A stretch of DNA of 64,000 nt from Diplonema papillatum (GCA_030068145.1 JAPJBO010000347.1:153819-217818), one strand, 5' to 3'; shown: positions 22,214-32,372, numbered from the stretch's first letter. Notes: generated by a model not told the origin, from the letters alone. Numbers and translations are program-made.

Positions 22214-23162
22214 GGTCTCTCTGTCGCCAGTGATCACGATGAGCTCTCCGGGGGTGTCGCCCATCCGGCGGGGAGACGGCGAAAACGAGTCGGGCAGCCC
22301 TACGCCGATGTCGACGATCGGGCAGCGGTATATGAACCTGAGCCCCAGCCCGCCCCCGGAGTTGCAGAGCAACGCGCCGTCCACGATACGGGCAGGCAGC
22401 GTCGGCGAAGGGAAGCTGAAGCCGTCGATCACGTCCCGGGAGAAGGAGAGGAGCACCGGGAGGCAGTGGAAGCCCGGCCGCGTGGGCCTCGTCGCGTTGA
22501 ACAAGCGCGTGGCGTTCGACATCGAGTCGCCGAACGTCTTGTCGCCGTCGTCGAGCTTCGCGGAATACTCCCATCCCTCCCTGTCACCAGACCCAAGCCC
22601 TCCACAAATGACAAGATTGCACATCGGTCGCAGCACAGGTGATCGCGAGGCCAGCACTGCTCCCTATTGCCATACATACGTCAGCCCGCCGCAGGCCCAG
22701 GTTCACTGCGAAACTGGCGGAAGTAATGACCACGACCACGATACCCGAAGCCTGTCACCCACGGTGACAGACGTTCCCGCGTATGAATACCGACACGGCG
22801 GCGACAACCAGTGCGCATCCGACACCGCCCGCTCCGCCGCCGACTCGCAACCGACCCCTCCTCTTGCGTGCTCGCCGCTTGCGACCACCCGCTTCGTCGT
22901 TGCGTCGCCGAAGCCCGACGGCCCCGGCGCGGACACAACCGCGGCGGCGCTGTGCAGCCAGCGGCTGCAGCTGCTGATGTCGTCGCCGTCCTTCAGGCAG
23001 AAGCACGCGGCGGACCTGCCGGGCGGTGGAGGGTTCGCGTGCGCCGAGCTCAGCGGTCGGCAGGACATCGAACTCGCGGAGGACCGCGAAATCACGGCCC
23101 TCCGCCTCGCGTGCATCAAGGACGCCCACCTCGTGAAACTGTCCGACTTGCGCCGAACGTGA
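22107..23162 (+). CDS. Poly-Q, Ser/Pro-rich protein of unknown function
   Basis: 351 residues from the ATG at 22107, chosen because the two upstream pseudo-copies are conserved from the same codon. The start MGQSNF could be N-myristoylated, as Gly2 is followed by small or polar residues. Q11 follows, then an SP-rich disordered region (SPVITMSSPGVSP, NLSPSPPP) and a short conserved-looking C-terminal stretch with alternating charges (about 305-351). No domain was identified. The TGA at 23160 may lie beyond a donor: reading stops just after HLVKLSDLRR, and a terminal coiled-coil exon exists at 24371. The last about 135 bp are copied at 23398-23541. R1 and the 780-bp tandem unit form the upstream flank. 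Confidence 0.6.
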
Positions 23163-23397
23163 CTCGAAGCGCTCACTCGATAGGAATGAGCGACCACGAC
23201 CACTGTGCAGCTATCACAGGGACCCCAAGAGGCGAACTACTATGGACCGGGTGACAAACCGCACCGGCAGCTCAGGCGCCGAAGCGTACCCCTCTTAGTG
23301 CGGCGGAATGCAACTTCGAGAGCAAGGGACGAGTGATGAACCTCAGGCACTACCGCATCTACCAAGGAATGAAGGGTCATTGCAAACCATCGTCTTT

Positions 23398-23541
23398 CAA
23401 GGCAGAAGCGGCTTCGCGCGTGACGAGCTCAACAGCCGGCAGGACGTCGAACTTGCGGAGGACCGCAAATTCACGGCCCTCCGCCTCGCGTGCATCAAGG
23501 ACGCCCACCTCGTGAAACTGTCCGACTTCCGCCGAACGTGA
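23398..23541 (+). pseudogene. 3' copy of the poly-Q gene end
   Basis: Matches 23029-23162 with about 90% identity by eye, including GTCGAACTTGCGGAGGACCG and CCTCGCGTGCATCAAGGACG, and ends in the same frame at the same stop (ACGTGA). It is separated from the parent by about 235 bp, including an unrelated segment. Confidence 0.8.
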
Positions 23542-23579
23542 CCGGGGCTCAGCCCCGGCGAGCTCTAACTGAGGCTTTT

Positions 23580-23735
23580 TGCCTCCACGGTGAGGGCCAG
23601 TCAGCAGAAGCTGGGGTTAACGCTTTCACCCTACAAGGTAAGTCCAGCCGCAGAAGCTGGTGTTAAAGCTTTTAGCCTACACGGTGAAGTCCAGCCGCAG
23701 CAGCTGGTGTTAAAGCTACCAGCTGGCTACAGCTG
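23580..23735. repeat. About 48-bp tandem repeat, three copies
   Basis: CAGAAGCTGGGGTTAACGCTTT, CAGAAGCTGGTGTTAAAGCTTT and CAGCAGCTGGTGTTAAAGCT occur at regular spacing, each preceded by GTCCAGCCG or a similar phrase. Confidence 0.7.
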
Positions 23736-23754
23736 CACATGTTGTCCTGCTTTT

Positions 23755-24650
23755 CATGCAGAAGCACGTGTTTCAGACCATCCGTTCTCACTAACCGCAG
23801 CGCGCTTCGTCGTTGCTTTTCCAAAGTCTGATTCCATCGCGATCGCAATCGCAGTGTCCTCGCGCAACAACTGGCCACAGTTCCTTATTGAAGCCCCGCT
23901 TTCAGGCAGATGCACACAGAGTCGGACGATCGCAGCTTCATTCTCACTGGTCACAGCACGCTTCGTCGTTGCTTTTCCAAAGTCTGATTCCATCGCGGAC
24001 ACAGCCGCAGTGTCCTCGCGCAACGGCCACAGGTGCTCATTTTGTCTCCGCTTTCAGGCAGAAAACACGCGTGTCGGACCTCACATTGCATGTTCATAGG
24101 ACCTCCAGTCTCGAAGAATTGGGTGTTTGGAGACAAAGTAACCGCGTCTGTAATCGCCGATACTGCTTTTGTTGGATAGCGTTATTGTGAGAACCGGCTA
24201 CTGGGTGCCGGATGTCTAGCAAAACGATTCTACAGTGTGGTACTCGTCATCTCGTCCTTTGGAAACAAGAACGCGGAGTGCAGCACCTATATCGCATCTC
24301 CGTTCTCACTAGCCACAGCACACTTCGTCGTTTTGCTTCTCCAACGCTTGATCCCACTGCGGGCACACAGTCTGAGGCACGGGTGAAGGAGCTGCGGGCC
24401 ACGCTGGGCCACTTGGAGGCCCGCCTGTCGAGTTGCTGCATCGGCAGCTCCGGCTCCGAGCAGCGCATGGGACACATTACGCGCCGCATGGAGCGTGCGC
24501 GTGTCGCTTTGGCGAAAGAAGAGTCTGCCTTCTTCGCAAAGCAGCCGCGTTAGGACAACATAAGCGTCTAGCAAATCCTGGCGCAACAACCGGCCACAGC
24601 TGCTCGTTGCGTCCCTCCGCTTTCAGGCAGAAGCACACGGCGTCGGACGG
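23755..24650 (+). repeat. Degenerate tandem copies of an internal piece of the poly-Q gene
   Basis: Four blocks resemble 22880-23020 of the gene: CGCTTCGTCGTTGC...CCAAAGTCTGATTCC...GCAACAACTGGCCACAG...CTTTCAGGCAGA(A/T)GCACAC. They lie near 23755-23920, 23925-24080, 24310-24370 and 24590-24645, interrupted by the exon-like segment 24371-24553. None is open. Confidence 0.6.
24371..24553 (+). CDS. Terminal exon of a coiled-coil protein (gene assignment uncertain)
   Basis: After a GCGGGCACACAG acceptor-like site, 60 residues run to TAG in phase 0. The stretch is strongly helical with heptad spacing (ARVKELRATLGHLEARL ... RMGHITRRMERARVALAKEE) and lacks the repeat-driven composition around it. 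It might be the last exon of the poly-Q gene at 22107; joining after HL at the CTC/GTGAAA point would be in phase, but that donor is not the GTGTGC or GTATG type used elsewhere. It could also belong to an unrelated or dead gene. Confidence 0.4.
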   Translation, partial: SEARVKELRATLGHLEARLSSCCIGSSGSEQRMGHITRRMERARVALAKEESAFFAKQPR

Positions 24651-24829
24651 CCAATCCATTCTTACGGATCTGGCACGGGGCAGCAGCATTTCCCCGTTGT
24701 TACGAGCACAGTTGTGCGTGGAAACCTGCTCCCTGCTGCGAGAGACAAGCTTTACGTGTTCGGCGGAACTGCACGGGCCTACGGGCCAAATGGTTAGCGA
24801 TTTCCCACATCAGTTTGGGTTAGAATGCA

Positions 24830-25035
24830 AAGAATCTGTGGCGATAATCTGCATCGCCGACGGCGCGGCTATCTCTTCGCACGTGATGTGTCATGTTTTC
24901 GCCTCTTAAGCTCGTCTTGATCGTCGCGCTCAGGCGCGCATTTGGTACCGCGCTTCCCCTTCGATTGCTCGTCCAGGTGCATCGGTTGCGCGTCGCTGGT
25001 TGCCTCCTTACAGCGGCGCTGACCGTGTCGTCTTC
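24830..25035. repeat. Second copy of the 215-bp block at 3108-3345
   Basis: Nearly identical over AGAATGCAAAGAATCTGTGG, GCCTCTTAAGCTCGTCTTGA and GTCCAGGTGCATCGGTTGCG. It lacks the GGGCGA segment near its end. Confidence 0.8.
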
Positions 25036-25114
25036 TGTGGTGTTGCCGAGGTTGATCGTCACTTATCCGTCTTCGCTCTCGAGATTGGGGTTCGCTCTTC
25101 GTCCTCAGCTGCTT

Positions 25115-25235
25115 TCGGAAGCACCAGCACCACCAGTACCACCAGTACTACCAGTACCACCAGTACCGCCAGTACCACCAGTACCACCAGTACCACCAGC
25201 ACCACCAGTACCGCCAGTACCACCAGTACCACGTT
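25115..25235. repeat. 9-bp minisatellite (CCACCAGTA)n
   Basis: About 13 units of CCACCAGTA with CCG and CTA variants. Frames read Pro-Pro-Val, Thr-Ser-Thr or, on the minus strand, Gly-Gly-Thr or Val-Val-Leu runs. Flanking frames on the minus strand (KRKAELISAAAAAPPPKQAKR) look protein-like, but no domain supports a gene. Confidence 0.8.
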
Positions 25236-25349
25236 GGCGCGCTTCGCTTGCTTCGGCGGAGGCGCTGCTGCCGCGGCGCTTATCAGCTCCGCCTTCCGCT
25301 TCTCCGCCCACATCAGAGCAGCAAGACATGGCGTGCCTTGAAGCTCGGC

Positions 25350-25600
25350 GCGCTGAACACGAGCGCGGTGAAGAAGAAGAAAAAGGCCGCTGGTCCAGGA
25401 ACGTGACGGTCAACCACAGCGCAAAGCTTGAGTCGGAGGCAGCACAGTGCTACAACCCCATCCGCTCTGCCCTGTGGCTGACCGTCTCAACGAGCTTGTG
25501 TTCAGCGCAAGCGCCAAGCCCCAAGGTGCGCCACGTCTTGATGCTTTAGTTCGGGAAATCGGTAGCCACTTGACCCGTAGGCCCGTGGCTCGTGAGCCGC
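25350..25600. repeat. Dispersed block shared with about 58190-58400
   Basis: Shared phrases in order: GTGAAGAAGAAGAAAAAG, AGGAACGTGACGGTCAACCAC, TTGTGTTCAGCGCAAGCGCCA, GAAATCGGTAGCCACTTGACC. Indels separate the copies. Confidence 0.65.
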
Positions 25601-25639
25601 TGCGTCCCTATCTCTTGAAACTGCATCGAGGTGCCTGCC

Positions 25640-25770
25640 GCTGTTTATCACAGTGAATCACGGTCCACCACGGTCTATCAGGTCCATCTCTAGTCCCTAC
25701 AGCTACATCGAATTGCCCGGTGCTGTATTCTTCGGTCTATCACGGTCTAACAAGAGGGGATGGACCGGCT
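25640..25770 (-). repeat. R3 copy, inverted
   Basis: Reverse complement of 39420-39580 phrases (GGTCCATCTCTAGTCCCTA, GAATTGCCCGGTGCTGT, GGTCTATCA). A second inverted copy is at 27235-27390. Confidence 0.7.
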
Positions 25771-26689
25771 CAATGGCTCTGCAGTACCGCCGAACATGAA
25801 GCTTGGCTCCCGTAGCAGGCTTCCCCTGGTACCACCTCGTACCGAGCCGGTTGACAAAAAGAAAAAGGGCGAAGAAGGGCCTGAAAGAAGTAGATACAAA
25901 GAGAGCAACAAAACAGAATCCGCACGTCCATACGGGATCGTCGGAAACAGAGAGTCAGCAAGAAAGAAAGAACCGACGAAGAACTGCTGCGGGCGGTTCT
26001 TCTGTTGGACTCCTCTCGTTAGAGCACCCCGAGTTCTCACGTCTTTCTCTCCCAAACCGTTTTTTTTTTTGAACCACGTGCGGGCTGCAAATCCATCCAG
26101 AATTCGTCTGTAGGTTACATCACTCTGTCCAAAAATTCGCGTGAGGTTGGCTTCGGGTCCGTAGCATAGCATATGTCGTTCATCGCTAGCCGTCAGGACA
26201 TGATCTGCACTTCCTCGGTGGTTGCAGCCTTCTACGGCGTACTCGTTGCGGGTTTTGGACGGCATGATGGCTCTACGGGTGAGTGCTTGGAGGAGGTTCG
26301 TAGTTCGAAGGCGGAGCTTGAGGGAACTCGTGTAGTCAGGAGGACGCAGACACTCACGCCTACGACGCACTGATTACCAAGAAAACAATTCAAGCGAACT
26401 TTAACTCTAAAAACTCGGGTCGTCACAACAGCGGGACACTTAACTCTAAAGAACTCGGGTCGTCACACAAGCGGGGACACTATGCAAACACGTTCCCGGG
26501 CGCACAAACCAACACAAATTGTGTAAAGTTGTTGCATTAGTGTGATTGTCAGGTCATCGCAACACAAATTGTTGTATCGACATGTTGTTACAAAGGGGGT
26601 CTTCTCTCTGACCGGAGCCACTGCAGCTACTCTCCCTTCCTGTTGTCGCACCTCAACTTGCGCTCCTCAACGACTGCCAGCACCCGTTC
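25771..26689. other. No gene recognised
   Basis: R1-like tails CAAGCGAACTTTAACTCTAA at 26391 and TTAACTCTAAAGAACTCGGG at 26440 are present, the latter with a partial tandem. The long minus-strand frame (25747-26370) has no domain and is not called. Confidence 0.4.
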
Positions 26690-27050
26690 CTTCTACAGTG
26701 GTGCTGTATCGTCAATTGGGCGTCAGCACCTACTTCTCTCCCGTGTTGGTGTATCGTCAAATGGCAGTCAGCACCCATTCCTCTCCAGTGTTGTGAGATC
26801 GTCACATGGCAGTCGGTACCTACATCTCTGTTATATTGTCAAACGGCCACTTCTGGTAACTTCTGGCGTCGCGAGTTCTGCGGGATGAACCGAGAGCTGA
26901 CTTGAGGTGTCCGTCATCAGAGCCCACAATGGGCGTTGGTTCAGCTTGACGCCATTCCTCTCCAGCGTTGATACATCGTCATGTGGCAGCCAGCACCTGC
27001 ACCTCTCAGTGCTGTCATATCGTCAAAACAGTGTTGTTATATCGTCTCCC
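26690..27050. repeat. About 55-bp tandem repeat, about six degenerate copies
   Basis: TCGTCAAATGGCAGTCAGCACC-type blocks alternate with TCTCTCCCGTGTTG / CCTCTCCAGTGTTG. It is irregular, with single-copy spacers between some units. Confidence 0.65.
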
Positions 27051-27089
27051 GTCGCTATGAACGCGTGGCTGCCACAAGCCAGTTATCCC

Positions 27090-27190
27090 CACCCTTGAAC
27101 ATGAAGCGAGACCAAAGGATCGTTAGGCTATGCTTTCACACCGAGGATCGGTACTGAAGATCGTGTATCGAGCAAGCTTTTACCCTTATG
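27090..27190. repeat. Dispersed repeat shared with 40612-40715
   Basis: CCCTTGAACATGAAGCGAGAC, CACCGAGGATCGGTACTGAA and CGAGCAAGCTTTTACCCTTA occur in order at both sites with one or two mismatches. Confidence 0.8.
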
Positions 27191-27234
27191 CGGTAGTCCC
27201 GTTGTCTCGCCAAAACAGTGTTGTTGAGCCCGTC

Positions 27235-27390
27235 CGTCCCTGTCTCTTGAAACTGCATCGAAGTGCCTGCCGCTGTTTAACACAGTGAATCACGGTCTAT
27301 CAGGTCCATCTCTAGTCCCTAGAGCTGCATCGAATTGCCCGGTGCTGTTTTCTTCAGTCTATCACGGTCTATCAAGAGGGGATGGATCGG
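27235..27390 (-). repeat. R3 copy, inverted
   Basis: GTGAATCACGGTCTATCAGG, GAATTGCCCGGTGCTGTTTT and CTATCAAGAGGGGATGG match, in reverse complement, the plus-strand copy at 39420-39580. Confidence 0.75.
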
Positions 27391-27566
27391 CTCGCAGTTG
27401 TTGTGTTGTAATATCGTTCTTTATGCAGCCCCTCCCCCTTCCAACTCCTGCCTCTCACCGCACTCCCCCCCCGGCACCGTAGCGCTGTCGGGAAGCAGCC
27501 ACGCTGGACCACCACAATGGGACTCTGCAGGCGTGCGATGGCTGGCTGTCCCGCGAGCGCGACGAC

Positions 27567-28820
27567 ATGACGACGCCGGTGCTGCACCCGTACTACCTGC
27601 TCGACCTCCCGCAGCGCACGGGGAAGTACCCGTGGCAGGACATCCTCAAGCCGCCGCTGCCGAAGCCGGTGCCCACCGACATGGTGCTGCAATGCCTCGA
27701 CCAGCGCTGGAAGCAGGTCATCATCGGCCTGCTAACCCGCGGCTGCCACAACTTCGTGAAGGCCTGGCGCAAGCGGTACGGCGAGTTCTCGACGATCGAC
27801 CCGGACGATTCGCGGCTGCTTCCGTTCGCGCCGTTCGTCCCGAACCGTCCGCCGAACCCGAAATGGAAGCTGCTGCCGTGCTACCCCCGCCCGCCGGACG
27901 TGTACACGGAGTGCTCGAAGCGGGTGTTCGACAAAAAGCTCCGCAACTGGCGCACGAAGCTGCACGAGTTCGACGACTTCTCCGAAGGCGAAGCCGACGA
28001 AGGCGACCTGCAGGCGCCCCCGGGCGATCCAGCACCGGAGGGAAGCCACTCCCCGGGGCACCGAGAGGAGCCGTCCCGCCGCGAGGACGATTTCGAGCGC
28101 AGCCCGCAGATTGGCAACGGCGGGCTGCCGTCCCCTCGTCACCCCGAGCACTCGGCGCAGCAGCGTTCGGACAGGTGGCGGGCGTGTCCTCCTCCCGGGG
28201 ACTACTACGTTGCGGGGGGGGGAGAGAGCGAAGCTCTTCCGCGCCCGCCCTTCTTCGAAACGGCAGCGGGCCCTGGCAACGCGCCGCCTCGCGAGCCGCG
28301 CGCAGCGAGCACGGAGGCTACCACTCCTCCGGACCAGGGGCAAACCGCCGCCCATTCCTTGCCCCAAAGTATGTACTACTACGCGGACGGCAGCAGCGGC
28401 CCGAACGCGGCCAACCTCGGCGGCCCTTCCGAGGAGCCCAGCGAGGGCGAGAAAGACAGTCGGTTCGGGACGCCGATCATCCCCCAGGAAGCCGCTGCGT
28501 TCGCAGCCCCGCAGCACCCCCCCCAAGGCTTCTCCGGCCAGCCGCCGCAGGCGTTCTCGTACCCGGGCCCCTGGGCGCCGCCGCCGCCGGGGGTGCACCC
28601 GGCACACTGCTACCGGCAGCCGGCACCCGTGGGATACCGCCCGCGGTACCACGTCGGCAAGCTGTCGTTCGACCCGGCCTTCCTCGAGCGGCACGCGTTC
28701 GTCAAAGAAGCCGAGTCTTCGAGCTGGCTGGCGGCCGCGGAAGAAACCTCGCTCAACAACAACGCTTGCCCTGACCGAGGAGGCTTGCCGTCGCACTCTC
28801 CGTTTGCTGCCGTGAATTAA
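27567..28820 (+). CDS. Uncharacterised Pro/Ser-rich protein, probably a downstream exon
   Basis: 417 residues from the first ATG. The first about 100 residues look folded (LHPYYLLDLP, WKQVIIGLLTRGCHNFVKAW, then KRYGEF and several WKLL/PPNP segments); the remainder is low-complexity, acidic then Pro/Gln/Gly-rich. I recognise no family. The frame stays open 28 codons upstream to 27483, directly after a strong pyrimidine tract and CACCGTAG, so the exon may begin there in phase 0 and an earlier exon may carry the true start. Its last about 175 bp plus flank are copied twice downstream. Coding status is supported by GC and codon composition unlike the flanks and by continuity, not by homology. Confidence 0.6.
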   Translation: MTTPVLHPYYLLDLPQRTGKYPWQDILKPPLPKPVPTDMVLQCLDQRWKQVIIGLLTRGCHNFVKAWRKRYGEFSTIDPDDSRLLPFAPFVPNRPPNPKWKLLPCYPRPPDVYTECSKRVFDKKLRNWRTKLHEFDDFSEGEADEGDLQAPPGDPAPEGSHSPGHREEPSRREDDFERSPQIGNGGLPSPRHPEHSAQQRSDRWRACPPPGDYYVAGGGESEALPRPPFFETAAGPGNAPPREPRAASTEATTPPDQGQTAAHSLPQSMYYYADGSSGPNAANLGGPSEEPSEGEKDSRFGTPIIPQEAAAFAAPQHPPQGFSGQPPQAFSYPGPWAPPPPGVHPAHCYRQPAPVGYRPRYHVGKLSFDPAFLERHAFVKEAESSSWLAAAEETSLNNNACPDRGGLPSHSPFAAVN

Positions 28821-29200
28821 GTTCGCACAGGATCAACTACACCACGGCCGGACGATCGGCGAGTCTAAGACTCGTCACGCCGGCAAGCTGTCGTTCGACC
28901 CGGCCTTCCTCGAGCGGCACGCGTTCGTCAAAAGAAGCCGAGTCTTCGAGCTGGCTGGCGGCCGCGGAAGAAACCTCGCTCAACAACAACGATTGCCCGA
29001 GAACGGGGTGACCGAGGAGGCTTGCCGTCGCACTCTCCGTTTGCTGCCGTGAATTAAATTCGCACAGGATCAACTACACCAGGGCCGGACGTTCGGCGAG
29101 TCTAAGACTCGCCACGTCGGCAAGCTGTCGTCGTCCGAACCCGCCGCCCTCGAGTGGCACGGGTTCGTCAAAGAAGCGGACGGGGGGCTTCGAACGGCCC
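28821..29200 (+). repeat. Two partial copies of the upstream gene's 3' end
   Basis: The unit of about 232 bp covers CGTCGGCAAGCTGTCGTTCG through the TAA plus CGGCGAGTCTAAGACTCG. Copy 1 (28874-29108) is nearly identical but has a one-base insertion (GTCAAAAGAAGCC) that shifts its frame. Copy 2 (29109 to about 29200) is diverged and truncated. Confidence 0.85.
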
Positions 29201-30062
29201 TGACAATCGAGGTGGCTTGCGTTCGAATCCTCCTGCCAGCGTCCCTCGGCAAGCTGGCATCCTGCTCCCGCCTCTATCTCATGCGACCTGCCTTTTTCAG
29301 AGAGGCGGACCAGAACATCTTCGGATGACGGCTCCTGACTGGCAGCCGCAGAAGGGACCAAGCACAGACCAGCGCCGTCTGTTATGTCCTCGGTTCGACG
29401 AACAGTCGTATTGCTCCGGCCTTGCAGCAAGTTGCGGATGCTTAAGGCCGGCGAGTACGTTCGTCGCGCTCTTTGGTCAACCGCCTCTGTAAGAACGACC
29501 TCCGCAACACTCGGGAGGTGGCCTGTCGTCGTGAACATTTCAATACCTGCACCGTGTGTCTAGCCCCCGTGATTATTGAACCACGAGTTGAACACATACC
29601 CTAAAGCAGGTTCGTTCCAGCGAAAAAGGAAAGTGAAACTGGAAACTGTTAATGGTGAAAAAGCACTACCATCCCGGCTTTCGTTTTGGCGCCCACAAAC
29701 AATGCGGAAACCGGCACGCGGTGACTGTACTTGCCCATCTCGGATTTTCCCCAGTCCTGCCTAGCGACGTTGATTACAGTTTAAGCTGCAAGCTTGATAT
29801 CCAATTTTGGTCCTCGTCATTTGCGGATTGGAGTGGTTCTTGCCGTTTTTTTTTATGGCAACAATTGCTTGTATGTATCAAAAAGTGTCGGATGGCAGCG
29901 TGCTGTGCCAAATCACTCAAAACAGTTTACACACGTGCACACAAACAAAGCAGGTCATACCCTTCCTTTGTACCCCGGATTATCAAGCGAAGTTCTACGT
30001 TAGTTACACGCAAAGAGTTTCAGGATTCGAGGAGGAAGGCGTGGGCGGGGTGAGAAGAGGGC
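29201..30062. other. No gene recognised
   Basis: Short frames on both strands without domains; no tandem repeat. The 3' part is the immediate upstream flank of the PDZ gene. Confidence 0.45.
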
Positions 30063-32372
30063 ATGTCGATGGCGGCCGACCGGCGGGAGTTCTGGGTGGA
30101 GCGGGATGCGAACGGGATGGTCGGTCTCGTGTACAAGGGCAACACGATCACAGGCGTCACGCCGCAAGGGGCCGCGTGGCAGGCCGGGCTGACCCTCGGC
30201 ATGGTGATGCTGATCGTCGGCGGCAAGCGCGTGACCGACAGCACCAACACGGTTGCCGCCGCCTTTGCCGAGGCAGGACCGCGCTTCTCGGTCGTCGTCG
30301 CGATGCCGAAGCTGCACGCGCAGCTTAACACGCCAGAGCGCGTCTCCGACTTCCGGCACCTTGCCAACGACCCGATAGCCCTCCGACCACCCAACACACA
30401 CCCGCCCAGACCCTACCAGCACTTCCCACACCCCGCGCCACCAAACGCCCCCGGGCTCAGTCCGGGCACGTGGGGCTTGGAGGACCTTCCGAAGTTCTCG
30501 CCCAACCGGCCCCCCGGGGAATGGTTCGCGGGGGGTGCGCCGTTGGCGGGCGGAAGCGCCGCGGAGAACGGGTCTTCAGGGGGTGCGAACGCGGTCCATC
30601 CCGATGCGGACATGCGGAAGTTGATAGCCCTGCGGGCGGTGGAAGAGAACCGGCGCTCGGACCGCGTCGAAGAGCGGCTTGCTTCCCTCGAAGCCGCGGC
30701 GGCGCGCGGGGGCGGCGGCGGGGGATCGCCCGGGGACGAGTGCTCGATCAACAACGTCAGCTGCCGTGTCGGGCGGCTGGAGGACCGGTTTGAGGCGTTT
30801 TCGGCGGACTTCAAGCAGCTCTGCGCGCTGCTCACGCCGCCGTCGGCGCGGCCGCGCGACCCCTACTGCAGCCCGGAGCTGATCCCTGCGGAGCCCGGCG
30901 TGTCGAACGTGCCGCCGTCAACCTTCCAGCACACCTTGCACGCAACCCTCGCCGGCCGCGTCTCAAGGATCGAGCAGGCCATCGGCAAGCACCCGTACCT
31001 TTCGGCCGCCCCAAACACCGCCGAGGACCCTCTGCACCAGCTGCCGCCGGCGGCGGCGGCGCTGGGCCGCGACGACCGATCTCACTCGTCGCACTGCATC
31101 TCGCCGTCGTTGTCGCCGACCGATGCGCTGCACCCGACGCCGAAAGACGAGCGAAAAGAAACCGCCAAGACTTCTTCGCGTTTCCGCGAAGAAGACTTGT
31201 TTCTCGCGTCGAACGCACACGGCATCGAGAGGCAAGCGGCGCCGGAGCACGAAGCCAGGATTTCCCCCCGGGGGGGGTCCCGCCGCCGCGAGTCGTGGCA
31301 ATCCCGCGCAAGCGGGCCGCCGGAGACAGCAGGGACGCTGGCTGGTGACATCCGGGCGCTTGCAGTGCGGCAGGCCGCGGAGGTGGAGAGGCTCGACGCT
31401 GCGTTGCGGCGGGAGCGGGAGGCCGTCGACAGGCTCGCGCGGAAGCTGAACTGCAGCGTGGCGGACCTTTACGCGGGAAGCGCGCTAGAGAGCCCGGTGA
31501 TGCAGACCAGACGGTCCAGCAGAGTCGTCGTTCGGGGGAGCAGCTTACTGCACGACGCCGAAAAGGCGGAAGGGGATCGCGGTCCCCTGCGCTCGCTCCT
31601 GCCGAAGTTCGACGAGGCCGAGTGGCGCGTCGACTCCGAAACGTTCGAAAAGGTTGACACCGGCGGCCGCATGCTGGACGAGGATCGAAGCGCGAAGCTC
31701 CAGCCGCAAATCACCGTTTCCAAGCCGAGCTCTCGCAGGACCTCCGTCAGCGACGCGGTTCGCCTTTCGTCGAGAGCGAGCGGCAAGGCTTCCGCCGCCG
31801 GGTTGGAGGAACCGGGATCCGAGGACTTCTTGCCCGTGAGGGAGGCGGCTTCTTCACCGAGCGAGCCATCTGACGCGTCGAACGACGCCGGGAAGGCGAT
31901 GAAGTGGCAGGTGCTGCGGGAGCTTGCGTCGTTGAAGGACCGGGTGAGCGACCAAGGCGCGTCGATCCAGTCCAACTTCGCGGGGCTGGAATCCGTGCAC
32001 AACGTCCTCCGGCAGCAGAACGAGCGGCTGACCCGCCTCGAAGACGCCGAATCCTCGGCGCACACGCACTCGCTCCCGCACTCGCTGCCGCTGCACGACG
32101 TCGCGAGCAGCCGCACGCGGACGTCGTCTCCGCTGCTCTACCAGCACAACAGCAACCCCGCCCTCTTCCGGTCGATGGACGCGCTGACGGACTCGCAGCC
32201 GAAGGCAGTTTCACCCACGCGGAACGGGCCTCTCTCGTCGAAGCACTCGTCGGACGGCTCCAACCTTCTCGCGAAGCTGAGGAGACGGTCGCGCGAGCTT
32301 GCCACCGAACAAGCCTCTAGAGCCCTGCCTCAACAGTCTGCCTTGTATCGAGCCTACGCTGCTTTGGGCTAG
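30063..32372 (+). CDS. PDZ domain protein with coiled-coil segments
   Basis: 769 residues from the ATG at 30063. Residues about 9-82 form a PDZ-like fold: an ERDANGMVGLVYKGNTITGV strand-loop-strand, a PQGAAWQAGLTLGMVMLIVGG core with the usual Gly-rich turn after the helix, and a final hydrophobic strand FSVVVAMP. A Pro-rich linker follows, then helical charged regions (about 180-260 and 440-475, where a LARKLN-type heptad occurs) and a Ser/Arg-rich disordered part with a further predicted coil (about 615-670). PDZ domains bind short C-terminal peptides; a scaffold role is inferred. No intron is evident. The 3' end is partly copied at 32407-32520 and 33100-33260. Confidence 0.65.
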   Translation: MSMAADRREFWVERDANGMVGLVYKGNTITGVTPQGAAWQAGLTLGMVMLIVGGKRVTDSTNTVAAAFAEAGPRFSVVVAMPKLHAQLNTPERVSDFRHLANDPIALRPPNTHPPRPYQHFPHPAPPNAPGLSPGTWGLEDLPKFSPNRPPGEWFAGGAPLAGGSAAENGSSGGANAVHPDADMRKLIALRAVEENRRSDRVEERLASLEAAAARGGGGGGSPGDECSINNVSCRVGRLEDRFEAFSADFKQLCALLTPPSARPRDPYCSPELIPAEPGVSNVPPSTFQHTLHATLAGRVSRIEQAIGKHPYLSAAPNTAEDPLHQLPPAAAALGRDDRSHSSHCISPSLSPTDALHPTPKDERKETAKTSSRFREEDLFLASNAHGIERQAAPEHEARISPRGGSRRRESWQSRASGPPETAGTLAGDIRALAVRQAAEVERLDAALRREREAVDRLARKLNCSVADLYAGSALESPVMQTRRSSRVVVRGSSLLHDAEKAEGDRGPLRSLLPKFDEAEWRVDSETFEKVDTGGRMLDEDRSAKLQPQITVSKPSSRRTSVSDAVRLSSRASGKASAAGLEEPGSEDFLPVREAASSPSEPSDASNDAGKAMKWQVLRELASLKDRVSDQGASIQSNFAGLESVHNVLRQQNERLTRLEDAESSAHTHSLPHSLPLHDVASSRTRTSSPLLYQHNSNPALFRSMDALTDSQPKAVSPTRNGPLSSKHSSDGSNLLAKLRRRSRELATEQASRALPQQSALYRAYAALG

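Noticed and set aside
25059..25413. Minus-strand genes through the CCACCAGTA repeat
   Set aside because: Gly-Gly-Thr and Val-Val-Leu runs are repeat-driven; flanking residues show no family.
27335..28796. 479-residue plus-strand and 354-residue minus-strand frames over the Pro-rich gene
   Set aside because: Arg/Ala/Pro-rich alternative registers; the chosen frame has a folded-looking start and its stop is preserved in the first downstream copy.
29205..29245. tRNA T-arm (GCGTTCGAATCCTCC)
   Set aside because: No matching D-arm, anticodon arm or acceptor stem can be formed around it.
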